From contig NC_089724.1 in assembly GCF_035083965.1 (NCBI RefSeq), forward strand, positions 4,760,001 to 4,824,000: a stretch of DNA of 64,000 bases. The letters are read 5' to 3'. Within the stretch, counting starts at the first letter, position 1, and each line of letters begins with the position of its first letter. This document shows, in pieces, positions 20,101 to 31,350 of this stretch. The notes under the pieces are model-generated. The model was not told where the DNA came from. It ran no database searches and worked only from the letters and a program-made list of their open reading frames with translations. The position numbers were made by a program, and so were the translations under genes. This DNA comes from Branchiostoma lanceolatum. Lineage: Eukaryota > Chordata > Leptocardii > Amphioxiformes > Branchiostomatidae.

Positions 20101-23100
20101 GTTGCTACTCCTACCGACCGGTGTGTTATATGCTTAATGCTACAGTTAAGTTAGGCCACACCAATTTCATTTGTTGCTTCTCAGATTTTTTCCGAAAAAA
20201 TTGGAGTGACAGGGCAGAAAAAAATAACAATAAAATATTTTGCAAATAGTCTGGGGTAAAGATAAGAGTTTACATAACATAAAGAAGAAGAGAATTATTC
20301 AAGTTTCAGCTTTGTATGGCTCATTTTATGCAATACACCCCCTTCTTTGATCTAGTATTATAATTTCAGTAACAAAATTACCTTTTGCCATGTAATATAT
20401 GGATTGATATTGAGAAATAGTTTTAATATATGAAAAATTATAACTTATGATCAATGTGACCACACATTTTGAGTATGTGCAGGTCTTTATAATCTATTTT
20501 GGTGGCTATTGAGTTTTACAACCGAACAAATAGTAAAATTGGGAGTTTAAATTTGTGAATGTGACCCAATTTTTTTGTGTGTGTTCAAAATGGGAAAAAC
20601 AGGACAGGCTATTCCGAGAAGCAGCAAATAAAATTGCCGTGGCCTTACTGTAGTATTACGTATCCATACCTGCAGGGTGGGGCTGTACTGGTCGTGTGTG
20701 GGGGTGGCTGACAGGGCGGCGCTGCCGTCTCTCTGTAGCACGTTCCCATCTGTGGACCAGGAGGTCACACCTAGGGGCATAGATAGGGGAAATTTTAGAA
20801 GCTAAGTTCTTGACTATCAACTATCGATATAACAGAAGGAGGCTATTGCCTGTAAGTTCTGTTTCTAAACACAAATATAGCAAATAAATGTCCAGAGTCT
20901 ATGTGGGCGCATACTCCAAACCCTTCCAGTACCTGTCTAGTCTGGATTTGAAGGCATTGACAGTTTCAGCTGCTACCACGTCTGCAGGAAGGCTGTTCCA
21001 GAGGTTAATTGTCCTTACAGTAAAGAAGTTACATCTCGTTGACTACTTTTACTATGTAACCAGAACTATTAATGTCAGTCTGTCTGTCTAGGAAGAGTAT
21101 GCCAGTTCACTGCACATATAAAAAAACAGTTCAACGTAGAAAGACAGTTCAAGATATTCCGTAAACAGTTCTTATTAATAAGAACGCTTCATACATGACA
21201 TGTATGCAGGTACAACAGGTGATAAACCGGATAGTGAGTGTGTTACTACTATAGTATAATAAGTGTACATAACCTGCCCAAGACAATTCAGGGGGCCGAT
21301 AGAATCTTTACAGTTCTAGGTGGACAGGTGGTCACTATAGACAGGATTCTTAATTCATAATTTATTCAAGGGACCACCAAAAAGTTGTCACATTGGCCGT
21401 GTGGTCCTCATGTAGAGGTCACTGGTTTGACTGTATGTCCAAAGACCACGGATTGTTGACTTTCACGACCACCCTTGGTCGTGGTACGGAGGAAATTGTT
21501 TAGAAATGTGAATGGTGAGATACATTGTGGACGGGAGAACTTTAGACTCTTAGGTTCTTAGGCCATACCAGTTTAATGTCTAGGTTAACAGAATTTAAAA
21601 AAAATGCTAGATTGGAAAATCAACATGAAAACAGAATCTCAGAGGAAAGTTTGTACTTTGGTGCACACAGTTTCAGGGAGTGAACAGGGCCAGGTGCAAG
21701 TTTTCACCCTAGCTTTCTGTTCTAATGATGTCCTCGTGCTAAAATTAAAAAAAAAAATCTGTTAAAAAAATCAAAGAAATTAAATTGGTGTGGCCTTAGA
21801 ATGCTTCAAACATGACATACATGCAGATAGAGTCAAACATAACCAAGAACTCAGACTCAGGGGACCTATAAAATCAGGTATTTGTGGACAGGTGGTCACT
21901 CAAGACAGGGGTCTTAATTCTTGTGTCAATGGGAACACAATATTATCTAAGGCACTACAAAAAGTAGTTACAGGCCAGGTGGTCCTTATGTAGAGGTGGG
22001 CATCTGTGCAGGTTTGACTTGTACATTGAACCTGTACCATCTGTCTTTCTTTTAAGTTACCTGTATGTGAAAGAACTTGTATATACTGCATGTCAAACAC
22101 GGTGGAAGACGAAACACATTTTATTTCAAGTTGCCCCTTCTACGATCAAGAAAGAAAGGCGCTGTTTAAAGAGGCCACCTAATTCCATCCAAATTTTACC
22201 ACGTTTGGAGACAAAAAGAAAAATACTCTCCTCTTAACGTCGCAAAACCCACACATCAAAGAAAAAGTGGGATCATTTGTCTTCCACTGTCTCGGAAAAC
22301 GAAGTCAAACCCAAATAAGATGCTAGTATTTAGACTACAATAGTCACATGCTATATTGTTATCCATTGTCTGTCCGTCCTTTCATGTTACATGTACTTGC
22401 AATTTGCCTACAGGCAATTGCAAGTACATGTACATATATATGTAACACAGAGTGGACGGACAGATGATGATGAACAATATAACATATGACTACTCTAGTC
22501 TTAATTATTAATTATTCATTCTACTTACCAGCTATCTGTAACTGCAGTCCATCCCCTGCGGTGTCTACGGCCCTCTCTCTGACACCAGTAAACCTGCTCT
22601 GTAACTGCATGGGCCCCGACCTCGCCTCGCCCCCAGCAGTTGAAGACGTGCTGCTGTCCTCGGAAGGGTCCATCTGATCTGGCTCTACCTTCATGACTGG
22701 AGCGTCCCACTGCAGGGGGGGGGATGATTAAAAGAAAATCTGAACCATCCTTTATCTACTTAAGTTTAAAACATTAAGTCAGTACACAGTATCTAATAAA
22801 AGTATACATAATAAAAGTATACAGTCAAAACAGCCCAAGAAGACCATTCAGGGGACCGATAAAATATGTTTAATCTGGTACAAATTAATATCTTATCTGC
22901 CATTTCATCCCTTTTACCAACGTCTTTTTATAACAACACTAGCCCCGTGGGCACTGCTCTAGAGCAGACTGGTACCAAACCTTTTACATGCACTAGTATA
23001 GGAGAAGAGTGGGCAAAAGACACTTGGCAGCCATACTGCACATGCAGAAATGTTCGCGGCGGTTTTATGTTTGCGGTTTACCCGGTGAACTCCTAGGCGC

Positions 23101-25081
23101 GAACTTATAACCAGCGCTAAACTTTTTGCCCACCTGTAGCACTACTATTGTTTCAAACGCTAACTTTAAACCACAGCAAACACTCCATTTTCTCCCTACC
23201 GCGAAATAGAAACCATGCAAACTTAGATGCATTTACAGTATATGGATTTGGATACCAAGCTAACATGAGGGGGTGTCCCTGTGGTGTAGTGGTCTGCACT
23301 TCTGTTACTTACCACATCTGGTTCTGATTACTTGGAACCAGAAGGCCCAAGTTCAACTCCTGGGTAGGACACCTCTGGTCAAGAGGCGCATTGAGTCATA
23401 CCAAAGACTTTGTGAAAATGTTGCATGCTTCTGAAACAGTATGGAAGTTAAACACACCCCACTACCAGTGGACTAGCCCCATGCTACAGTGATTGCACTG
23501 TACAGTGTGGCCCAGGGCTATGAAACGGAGATGGGCACGGCCCTATACACCTTATGGTGTAGGAGGATTTTAACTAACTTTAACTAACCAAGCTAACATG
23601 ATGTGGAAAGGACTTTCCATCATGTGGTGGGGGAGGGACTTTTCTCCCTTACCTGAGGGTTGGAGTCCTTCCTGTGCGGGGAGCCGGTGGAATGTGGGTT
23701 GGCGCTGGGCGACTCGACCCGACTGCTGCCCACGGAACGGGCGGGCTGGAACGACGAGCTGGACCCGAAGTAGTCTATCCCGTCCTCCTGACTGTCCGCC
23801 AGCGACGCGACGTGTCTGGAAAGAAATAGAAAGTGATTTCGATCCAGTTTAGCGCAATGAAGAGTCAGCTATATATTCTTCCACTGGTCGTGAGAGAGAA
23901 GACAGATGCTACATACAGTACGGTATTTACAGGTTCATCGTACCCCTAGCTCTGTTCGACAAGCACAATGAACAGTAGATCACGGCTAAACATCCCGTCC
24001 TAAGGACTTTATCTATTGGTTCAGCATGTATATTGGGGAAAAAAACATTAGGACTGCAGAAAACATAAGGGCCTAAGGACTGCCCTTTCTGATAGTATCC
24101 ATGTCGGGTGAACGACACAACCGGAATGGAACTCACGGCTTCTAGTTCCAGAGAAAGGGCCGCTACGTAACCACTGGACTACGCAAGCTACCTAACCTAA
24201 GCACCTAGGCAAAACGCACTGCATACACGGTAATTAGCCTGCTATGTAAACCTATAATAATTGCTGAATCTCTTTTGTTCTCTTTGGTGAATGTTGCATC
24301 GGAGTAACAGCTATTGCATAAGATGTGTCTTTGACACAACTAGATGAACTTATATATGTGGTATTGACTTTACGTTCTGGTGACGCTACCTATCCTACCT
24401 GGAGCCTCCCTCTGTGCTTGAGGACGCCGTGGTCGTAGTCTCGGAGGAGTTGACGGCCATGGCCATGGAGGCCATGCTGCGCTTGAGGTACTGTGAGCAC
24501 ACGTCCACCACGTTCTCAAGGTTCAACATGGTAGCAGCGACCAGGATGTCGCCCGTGTTACCCGCGTTCAGCGTCAGTCTGTGGAGATGATGATAGGTTT
24601 ATTGAGAATATTCAAATACTAGTACATGTCTGAATGAAATACTGTAAATGCATTAAAGTTTGTATGGTTTTTATTTTGCGCTGAGGGGAAAATGGAGTGT
24701 TCACTGTGGTTTCAAGTTCATGGCAGCGCTATAGTTACATACTGTGGTCTAATGAACTGAACTGAACTGAAAAAGTATGTTACTGGGTACTAGCACCCAT
24801 CCCCACCTGTGAGTGTACATGAAGTCCAGGATCTTGGAGAACGTCTCGACCTTCAGGGTCGGGAGGTGGAGTTCGTTCGGGACCTCGCCTCCGCTGGTGA
24901 ACACGGAGCGGAAGTAAGAGCTGCAGGCGGCCAGGACGGCGCGGTGGCACGGGAACTGCATCCCCATGACGACCACCGTCAGGTCACACAGCTGGCCGCG
25001 CTGGCGCATGTCGTTCAGGTGCTTGACGAAGCTGGCCGCCATGTTGGGGAATTTGAAGGTCGTTTCCTTTGTGGCAGCCAT
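17181..25081 (-). CDS. BTB/POZ protein with four C2H2 zinc fingers, eight exons
   Basis: Coding exons on minus: 25081-24807, 24578-24399, 23815-23653, 22709-22529, 20770-20670, 18772-18632, 17891-17743 and 17445-17181. All have GT-AG borders and joining phases, giving 1455 bases (484 aa plus stop). Exons 1-2 give the BTB domain (about residues 18-125; RGQLCDLTVVVMG, FPCHRAVLAACSSYFRSVF, LDFMYTHRL, AATMLNLENVVDVC). Exons 3-5 are a Ser/Pro-rich linker with an MKVEPDQ stretch that could be a SUMO site. Exons 6-8 give four fingers: CPVC..HMHNH, CQVC..HMLLH, CDIC..HVMRH and CKIC..HMKIKH (from about residue 318). The family norm is a dimeric nuclear DNA-binding regulator, usually a repressor. The exact vertebrate counterpart is not clear to me. 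Exons 6, 7 and 8 each have truncated extra copies nearby. Confidence 0.9.
17700..17740. repeat. (CAAA)n microsatellite abutting a splice donor
   Basis: About ten CAAA units on plus (TTTG on minus). On the sense strand the run starts within about five bases of the donor of exon 7 of the zinc-finger gene (…GGCGG|gtctgtttg). Confidence 0.9.
18178..18272 (-). repeat. Truncated copy of zinc-finger exon 7 (acceptor side)
   Basis: Matches 17845-17940 almost base for base. It has the intron end gatttgaaatgtcatgattt, the acceptor, and the coding start (VCGKSFARMDVLKDHF), then loses similarity. It lies in the intron between exons 6 and 7, so it supplies a decoy acceptor in the same phase. Confidence 0.75.
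18330..18478 (-). repeat. SINE fragment (body only)
   Basis: Shares tattggaaggcgg, ccccaaccaatgtcaggtac and gaaagtcgtgtagagtgcct with the SINE at 8560-8965. The tRNA-like head with its B box is absent. Confidence 0.65.
18773..20060 (-). repeat. Tandem array of truncated zinc-finger exon 6 copies (122/128-bp units)
   Basis: The acceptor motif acctggg(a/g) recurs at 18771 (real exon), 18893, 19021, 19143, 19265, 19387, 19509, 19637, 19759, 19881 and 20052. Spacings are 122, 128, 122, 122, 122, 122, 128, 122, 122 and 171. On minus each unit has a polypyrimidine-rich intron end, CAG, then GTCCCTGGCACAGCG.. encoding VPGTAKRTDDLGKVYYACPV plus CDSTFT. It is then cut at codon 26 and joins the next intron end. 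The 128-bp units carry six extra bases (ttccag-like). The most distal unit has an unrelated roughly 60-base replacement. Every copy keeps the two finger cysteines but lacks the histidines. Confidence 0.9.
20153..20648. repeat. MITE-like element, family F (long copy)
   Basis: Ends taggccacaccaatttcatt and the inverted aaaattgccgtggcctta pair, and pairing continues through tgttgcttctcag / gagaagcagca. The interior is AT-rich and non-coding. A short relative is at 21559-21800. Confidence 0.6.
20885..21050 (-). pseudogene. LINE C-terminal fragment
   Basis: On minus the sequence reads TVRTINLWNSLPADVVAAET then VNAFKSRLDRYW, the common C-terminal signature of CR1/jockey-type reverse transcriptase ORFs. 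Only about 50 residues remain. It lies in an intron of the zinc-finger gene. Confidence 0.6.
21275..22020. repeat. Two copies of a dispersed repeat around a small MITE
   Basis: Copy 1 (about 21275-21430) and copy 2 (about 21840-22020) share ggacaggtggtcact, agacagg..tcttaatt, and gtggtcctcatgtagaggt / gtggtccttatgtagaggt. A third short piece is at 22832-22870. Between them lies 21559-21800 with inverted ends ttaggccatacc and ggtgtggcctta (family F). No coding sense. Confidence 0.55.
22078..22325 (+). pseudogene. Decayed LINE tail
   Basis: A forward frame reads CMSNTVEDETHFISSCPFYD then QERKALF, the Cys/His tail motif of CR1/L2-like LINEs. It is interrupted by a stop soon after. It lies in an intron of the zinc-finger gene. 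Confidence 0.5.
22345..22497. repeat. Hairpin element of about 150 bp
   Basis: The arms gactacaatagtcacatgc, tatattgtt and ctgtccgtcc are mirrored by ggacggacag, aacaatata and catatgactactctagtc. The centre is caattgcaagtacatg and its complement. No ORF. Confidence 0.65.
23270..23585 (+). repeat. Second tRNA-derived SINE type
   Basis: The head gtccctgtggtgtagtggtc resembles a tRNA A box, followed by a B-box-like aagttcaactcctgg about 65 bases on. The distal part ends in cctatacaccttatggtgta and ggaggattttaactaac. The same 3' part without the head occurs twice at 45080-45330. Confidence 0.65.
23927..24195 (-). repeat. tRNA-like SINE, minus orientation
   Basis: On minus, gcgtagtccagtggttacg (A-box-like) is followed by gagttccattccgg (B-box-like) at tRNA spacing. 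The downstream body is single copy in this window. Confidence 0.45.
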
Positions 25082-27335
25082 CTTGATCTGAATATCTGAG
25101 CAACTGTGCTAATAAAAAGAAAAGGAATACGTATCAAAAAATGGTGTATTTTTCTGTCAGGTGGACATCGAAATGGAACTTCACTGTATAGCGGAGTACC
25201 TCGGCTGATTTCTACTATTTTCCCAACGATAGGACGGAGCCTGGTAGAGGCAACAGGTGAGGCCGCTCATCCAATTACTGTACTGTCATTCCAGGCTAGC
25301 TTACTGGGGAAGGGGGTAGAAAGAGATCTTCCTACCAGGCTGTATGGATCTACTCTCAACTCTCTGCTAGATTAGCGATTGGAGAACCCAAAGTAAAAGA
25401 GTTAGACCGAGACTCCTTGCAATAACGGCCGATGTGAGTGGATCAAAACATTCCGGCCTAATTATGGGGTAGGGAATTTCCCGAGTAGCCTTCGTAACCC
25501 CTGCTTCTTCTAAATGGGTCAGTGAAGTCATGCTTGTCTCGAGCATTCATGTTTCTGATCATGTTTCTGGTGAAGGGATGCTGCTACAGTAACAATTAGT
25601 TCCGTGCTTAGATGAGAGGCCCCCTAGCTACGGCCTTGTCCTGAGCGAGTTCGTTAAAAAAAAAAAACACAAAAACAAGACCGTCCATAATTCCTTCCGG
25701 TTTCCCCAACGTGGTATCAACTTCACAGGGTAAATAAATAATAAAAGAAAGTAAAGTAACTTACAGCAACGTTCCTGTCTATCCAGGAAAGAGTAAGGGT
25801 GAAAAGGAATGTCGATAAACCCGGCTTCGGAAGATTTCTGAGGAGAATTGTTGGTTTGGGAAGATTTCGGGAAAATAAAATACATTTCATTCAGCCATAT
25901 TGGAATATGCTAACTGGACCACTCGTTTAGGTAGGCGACTTTTAGAGGAGTATCTTACTTCATGAAAAGTAATACAAATTATGAAAAAAGGTACTATCAG
26001 ATAATTTTGTTTTTTTAGATTATTTAATCTTTATACATTTTAGTAAATTAAGGCAGCGTTTTTACAAATAAAATGATTAAAGTCACCCCCACATGACTCA
26101 ATGTACCAACCTGAGGTCAGAGTTTGTTTTCTCGCGGGAATGCCAGCGGTGTTTGAAGTTGTCTGTTGAGTGTTGCAAATTGTCTTGTCTTGAATTCACA
26201 TGTCTCGGGGGGAAACAACGCAGCACTGTGGGGCAGTTATACGAAAAGTTTCTTGTCCAAACTTCGGCCTGTCAATCTCATGAAGATTAGCAAAAAGCCA
26301 TAATCTTCCAGTCGTAAGCAGGATATCACGGTAAGTCAGTCATCAACTTATAAATTCTGATCATTCATATGTCCAAGAAGGTTAGACAATAGACATCCAT
26401 CGATCCAGCTATAAATGAGATAGTCGGAGATCTATACACAGTAAAAAAAAAGTCACTGGATAGATTTTGTTATAAACGGCCAGACGTTTTAGAATGCAGT
26501 GTCTGAAACGTCTGACCGTTTACAAATTCTATCTAATCAGTGTTAATAACTACATTGAGCAAGGTTACACGTATACAAAGCAGTCATCCTCATTTGAGGT
26601 GAAGCATTGTGCTTTTTCAAGTAGCTAGTGGTAGTGCAATGCGACTTCGCTACAGGTCGTGTTTTTGTACACCCCTACGAGGTACTCTTCTCGATAAGTG
26701 TGTTGGGTTCTTTTGGAAAAATTGTTTTGAGAAAGAATGTGAGTAGGGTAAATACTGTAAAAAAAGTACCTGGGGTTCAATGGGTATTTTGGTACGTATT
26801 TTGGTAAGGGGGTACGTGCTGAGAATAAAAGGAAATAAGAGATCACAGCCCCCCAGTTCAATTGGCTTCTTTTGCATATCATCACAAACTGTTGATAATG
26901 ATCAGTTCAAGCATACAGATCATTTGATGATCTTTAGTTATCGATTCAATCCTTGAATCTTTAGAAAATCGTCACTCTTTACTTCGTCATACACGAATCA
27001 TTGTATAACAGCCCCAGAAACCATTATCATAAGCCTATTTGGGTCCCCGACTTGTTAACTGTTATTGTCTAAGACAATGCTTTGTTATTGTCCAGACGTG
27101 TTTTGTTTATGTCTCAGTGGCCTTCAACTTTGACATATTACCCACAATCCATCACACTGCACATGCACCTTGAACCGGCTTGTTGCCCAACTTCTATCTG
27201 CATTGAGGAGAAACAAGTTGTCACAATACGAATATAATACTTTTGGTTAGAAACGTACTTCAGAGTAGGCCCCCAAACTATATAAAAATTATATGTTATT
27301 TTCATTTTACACTCCATAGAACCTGCTGTAATAGA
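25082..27335. other. Intergenic region between the two divergent BTB genes
   Basis: The two BTB genes are transcribed away from each other. An acceptor-like tattagcacag lies about 25 bases upstream of the zinc-finger gene ATG, suggesting a further noncoding 5' exon. Other contents are a single arm of a family H-type element (about 25180-25265), a family A MITE (26453-26540) and the motif aagtgtgttgggttctttt (about 26695) shared with the SINE at 5560. No further coding region was seen. Confidence 0.5.
26453..26540. repeat. Compact hairpin MITE, family A
   Basis: ggatagattttgttataaac and its mirror gtttacaaattctatcta enclose ggccagacgttttagaatgc / gtgtctgaaacgtctgacc. It is almost a pure hairpin of 88 bases. 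Confidence 0.7.
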
Positions 27336-30300
27336 ATGGCAGACGACCAGGAGGGCATCACACCGATGCTTGGACAGATAGAGCGGTATCTGCTGTGCAG
27401 GCTGCACCAGATGCGTAATCACGGCGAACTGTGTGATGCGACCATCATCGTGGAAGACCATCAGTTCAGATGTCACAAGTAAGGATACTTTTATTTATTT
27501 ATTTACAATTATTTTCCGTTAATTGGTTTTATTGAAAAGCAAACAGCCAGGCTGCCACATGTGTAGCTATTGGCTAGCTATTCCGAGGGCTAGCACTGAT
27601 GGATGTTGAGAGGATGCTGGTCTTAAAGATTAGTAACTCCGATCTGTGATGCTCGACAGGAGCATGTGTGGAGACATTTGTGTCACCTCATAGAGGATGA
27701 CGTGAACTAAACTGAACACTTATGACAAAGACGATAAACTTTTAAGCTAAAATAAACAAAAGTAAGCTATCATGTATCACCCTCGTTAAAGCAGGACCCC
27801 TATCGCTCGATTCGTCGTTGGCTCGCTCGCGTAGAGCGAGGCCCTGCTCTTCAGCGACGGTAGACACGATTCTGGCGCCGTTACTGACAGTTGCTCATGA
27901 ACAATTAATGAGCTAAACGTAATCTGATTGGTTGATAGCTTCCCAGCGTCCTTTGCACTTTTGCTTGAGATAAGGTTTAGCAAACCCTCTGATTGGCTGA
28001 AGCTGTTTTGGTGGCGACGGCGCCAGAACCGTGTCTACCGTCGCTGAAGAGCAGGGCCTCGCTCTACGCGAGCGAGCCAACGACGAATCGAGCAATAGGG
28101 GTCCTTCTTTAAGGAGGGTGTCCTGTATCTGTGGCGGTTGAACCACACACTGAGTTTTTGACAGGACAAAGTCAGCTGATAGTACATGTATTGTGATATC
28201 CTCTTTGATTTGTTGGCCCTTCATTAACATTTCTCCTGTTTTCTTCCTGTTTGTTTTCTTAGGGTGGTTCTGGCAGCTTTCAGCAGTTACTTTCAGTCTT
28301 TGTTCAGTTCACTCAGCGGAAAAGGAGTGAACGGTACTGTAAATGTACGAGTCGAAGACAAGCGCCTCAAGGCTTCAGCATTTGCCCATCTCTTGGATTA
28401 CCTGTACACCGGGCGCATCCGGGTGACCAAGGAGAGTGCGGTAGACCTCCTGCACGCTGCCAACTGCAAGTTCTTTAACATCAAAGAAGTCAAGGAGGCG
28501 TGTGCGGATTTACTTAGGAACTCAGGAACAATGGCAGGAAATCGTACCGTACCAGAGAACTCAGGAAATGTTACTGTAGTCCAGATCTCAGGAACATTGG
28601 CAAGAAATTGTACCATACTACAGAACTCAGCAACAAAGGCAGGAAATAGTACCGTACCAGAGAACGCTGTAACAGCGGCAAGAAATCGTACTTTAGTCCA
28701 GAACTCAGGAACAATGGCAGGGAATTGTACCGTACTCCAGAACTCAGAAACAAAGGCAAGAAATCGTATTGTAGTCCAGAACTCAGGAACAAAGGCAAGA
28801 TATCGTACCGTACTCCAGAACTCCGGAAAAATTGTAGGAAATCGTACCGTAGTCCAGTTCACAGGAACAAAGGCAAGAAATCGAGCTGTAGTCCAGAACT
28901 CAGGAACAATGGGATATCGTACCGTACCAGAGAACTCAGGAACATCGTCTGGAAATCATACGGTACTCCAGAACTCAGAAACAATGGCAGGGAATCCTAC
29001 CTTACTCCAGAACCCAGAAACATTGGCAGGACATCGTATAGTACCAGAGAACTCAGAAACAAAGGCAGGGCATCACACCGAACTCCAGAACTCAGGACGA
29101 GTGGCAAAAAATCGTACTGTACCAGAGAACTTGGGAACAATGGTAGAAAACCATACCGAACTCCAGAACTTAGGAACAATGGCAGGAAATCGTACCATCG
29201 AGGCAGAGGAAACAGATGCAGTGGTCTCTGGATATGACACCTTCACAAAGAGAACTGTTAGCAACAACAACAGTGATGTCGTCCATGGGAAATACAGTAT
29301 ACATGGTGGTGCAACCTGCAAGATAACAGATGAACAATGTGGAATTTATGAAGCAGCACACAGCAGCCACAGTACTCCTCCACAAGTTGCCCAGGTTGAC
29401 AAAGAGCGTGTGAAAGTTTCAGCATGTGAAAACCCCTGCGCTTCTCTCAGCAATACCTTTGTGTCAAAGTGTATGCAAGATGCCGCTTTAGATGATGGCA
29501 ATGTTTCAGATAATGGCAAAGTCAAGATAAAAGATGAGGTAGAGCCCATGAAGTTCAATCCGTGGCTACAGACACATGATTTGGAGAAGAAAGAAGCTAA
29601 TGCAGAGATTTATCCATCTGAGGGCAACCCAAATGAAGCAAACGCCAAAGAGGAAGATTTGAACCAGGTGCTTTTGGAAGAACTTGAGATGGAACTGGGA
29701 GGAATTCCAACCATTGAAGATCTGGATGAGGATCCCATCGTGTGGCATCCGTTGAGTTCGATTGAGGATGAGTCAGATTGCCTCGAAGGTGAAAGCTCAG
29801 AGGTTAGGTCAACAGCCAACTCTGGTGCAGACTGTGATGAAAAATTAGGTGAAGGAGGCAGAAGGAAAAGGAAATGGTCTGAAGAGATGTTTCAGGGAGT
29901 GAAGAGGTCGAAGAGGGACATACAAGCTGCAGCTGCCCACACAACTGACGACAGTGCACAAGCCAGTCCAAAGAATGGTCCGCTCATTTACACTCATTTT
30001 TACAGCTCACCACCGAAAGACAAGTCTGATGTCACAGGGCTGATACCAATTCATCTGGGTGTGAACGACGGCCAATGGAAGTTACCAAAACGCAATATGC
30101 CAGGGAGTGGAACATCAACACACAAACCAATGACCGAAAACAGGGCGCCGGGGACAATACAATACCCCTCTCCAGCAAACTCCTATCCATTGCCGATGTC
30201 AGAAAAACCTTTGGCAGAGGGTATAACGCCTTGCGACTCTCTTGTTAGAACGGATCCGGAAAGACTGAAAATGCTGAGCAACCCCTTCACTCTCTTTAGA

Positions 30301-30510
30301 GACTTTGCTGCCACCCAAGACACAAGTCAACAGCAGGAGAGCGTTCCTGTAAACAAGCAGACAGACATCAAGAGGGCAGTTAAGCATGTGCCTTTCTTAC
30401 CGAAAACACAGTTCAAAACAGCCAGCCACCCGAGCATCGTGGACGAACGAAGAAGCGTTCTCATGTCCTTTGGGGACAGAGTTGTCGCTCGAGATCTGGG
30501 GTTTACGTAA
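27336..30510 (+). CDS. BTB/POZ protein with a 13-residue tandem-repeat region and no zinc finger
   Basis: Two exons, 27336-27478 and 28263-30510, join through a GT-AG intron (codon AA|G, Lys) to give 796 aa. The BTB domain covers about residues 18-130: MRNHGELCDATIIVEDHQFR, then CHKVVLAAFSSYFQSLF, LLDYLYTGRIRV and LHAANCKFFNI. Residues about 134-360 are roughly 18 copies of a unit like NSGTMAGNRTVPE. The rest is acidic and low complexity (LLEELEMELGG, EDLDEDP), with a bipartite basic cluster (GRRKRK … KRSKRD, near residues 590-610) that looks like a nuclear import signal. No C2H2, Kelch or BACK match is apparent. BTB proteins are usually dimerising nuclear regulators or Cullin-3 adaptors; which applies here cannot be told. 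A polyadenylation signal follows at 31191. Confidence 0.85.
27779..28119. mobile_element. Large-TIR MITE in the BTB repeat-gene intron, family G
   Basis: About 100 bases at each end are inverted: aggacccctatcgctcgatt … ggcgccg, and cggcgcc … aatcgagcaataggggtcct. The arms include the GC-rich tagagcgaggccctgctctt. The 135-base middle is unique and non-coding. The element ends about 140 bases before the exon-2 acceptor. Confidence 0.85.
28519..29198 (+). repeat. 39-bp coding minisatellite, about 18 units
   Basis: The unit aactcaggaacaatggcagg plus aaatcgtaccgtaccagag encodes a 13-mer of consensus N-S-G-T-x-A-x-N-R-T-V-x-x. The last two residues alternate between PE and LQ/VQ. Units 2, 3 and 11 are shorter by 3, 1 and 1 residues, always whole codons. 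The length drift in multiples of three and the lack of stops show that the frame is selected. Confidence 0.9.
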
Positions 30511-30561
30511 ACAAGCCGACCGACGTGGAAAAGCGTTGTGCATTACTCTCAGAATTAGACC

Positions 30562-30810
30562 CGATTCACACTGGGAAAATTTTCTGGGCGTACGACGATT
30601 TCGTACGTCTTCAGCGTACGGCGCCTTTTTTCCTGGGTCGTACGACAGGCATTTTTAAGGCCCGTACGTACTTCGCCTCGCGGTCCCTCCAACGTGAAGA
30701 TACGACGAAGCCGTACGGACCATAACAAGGCAATAACCTGCCATACGACGCAGAAAAAAAGGCGCCGTTCGCCGTTGTTGTACGTCCAGAAAATTCTCCC
30801 AGTGTGAGTG
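30562..30810. repeat. Palindromic MITE rich in tacg/cgta
   Basis: ccgattcacactgggaaaat and ttctcccagtgtgagt are inverted ends, each followed inward by tctgg..cgtac blocks and ggcgcc. The centre carries several cgtacg motifs. It lies directly after the BTB gene stop, so it is probably in its 3' untranslated region. Confidence 0.65.
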
Positions 30811-31190
30811 TACATCAATGTACATCAGTAGGTAAAAAATAGCTCAAAGTTAGGTTTGCCAAAATAATGGGGAGGGTACAAAATCCACTTTTAAGAAATG
30901 ATGGCCACCATGTTAAACAGAAGCTCATTTTCGTTTGAACCAGTTAAGCTCGATGGGGGATGAGGACAGGAAACATACAGTGTCAGGTTATGACGAAATG
31001 TTTTTTCATGCAAGAAAGTTGATCAATGCACATGACCAGATCTCTGGCTGATGATTGGGTATCTTGTTTTTTTTATGCATGGTTCACCCTGAAATTGTCT
31101 TGCATAGCATTTGCTGATGGAGAGTACAAACAATTGTATCTTTAAAGTCTACATATGCAATTTTTTTAACTGTAGGATGAAACTTTTACC

Positions 31191-31196
31191 AATAAA
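31191..31196 (+). other. Candidate polyadenylation signal for the BTB repeat gene
   Basis: AATAAA lies 680 bases after the stop at 30510, in an A/T-rich context. It is the first canonical signal I see on plus after the gene. Confidence 0.45.
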
Positions 31197-31350
31197 CATT
31201 TTATCACAGAAAAAACTACCATCATGTCATTTCCAAATCAGTCCCGTGATAAAGAGTAAGTCGTAAGTGTTGAAACCATGATTTCTTAAAATGGGGCCTA
31301 ACCACTAGCACTCAAAGCCCCAACTGCCAAGCCATCATTTGGCTGACCTC

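Noticed and set aside
23598-23852. A plus-strand frame over the zinc-finger linker
   Set aside because: It is antisense to exon 3 of the BTB zinc-finger gene, which has clean splice sites and phases.
28398-29237. Additional long frames on both strands across the BTB repeat
   Set aside because: They are shadows of the 39-base repeat, which is open in several frames because no unit contains a stop in them. Only the BTB frame joins exon 1.
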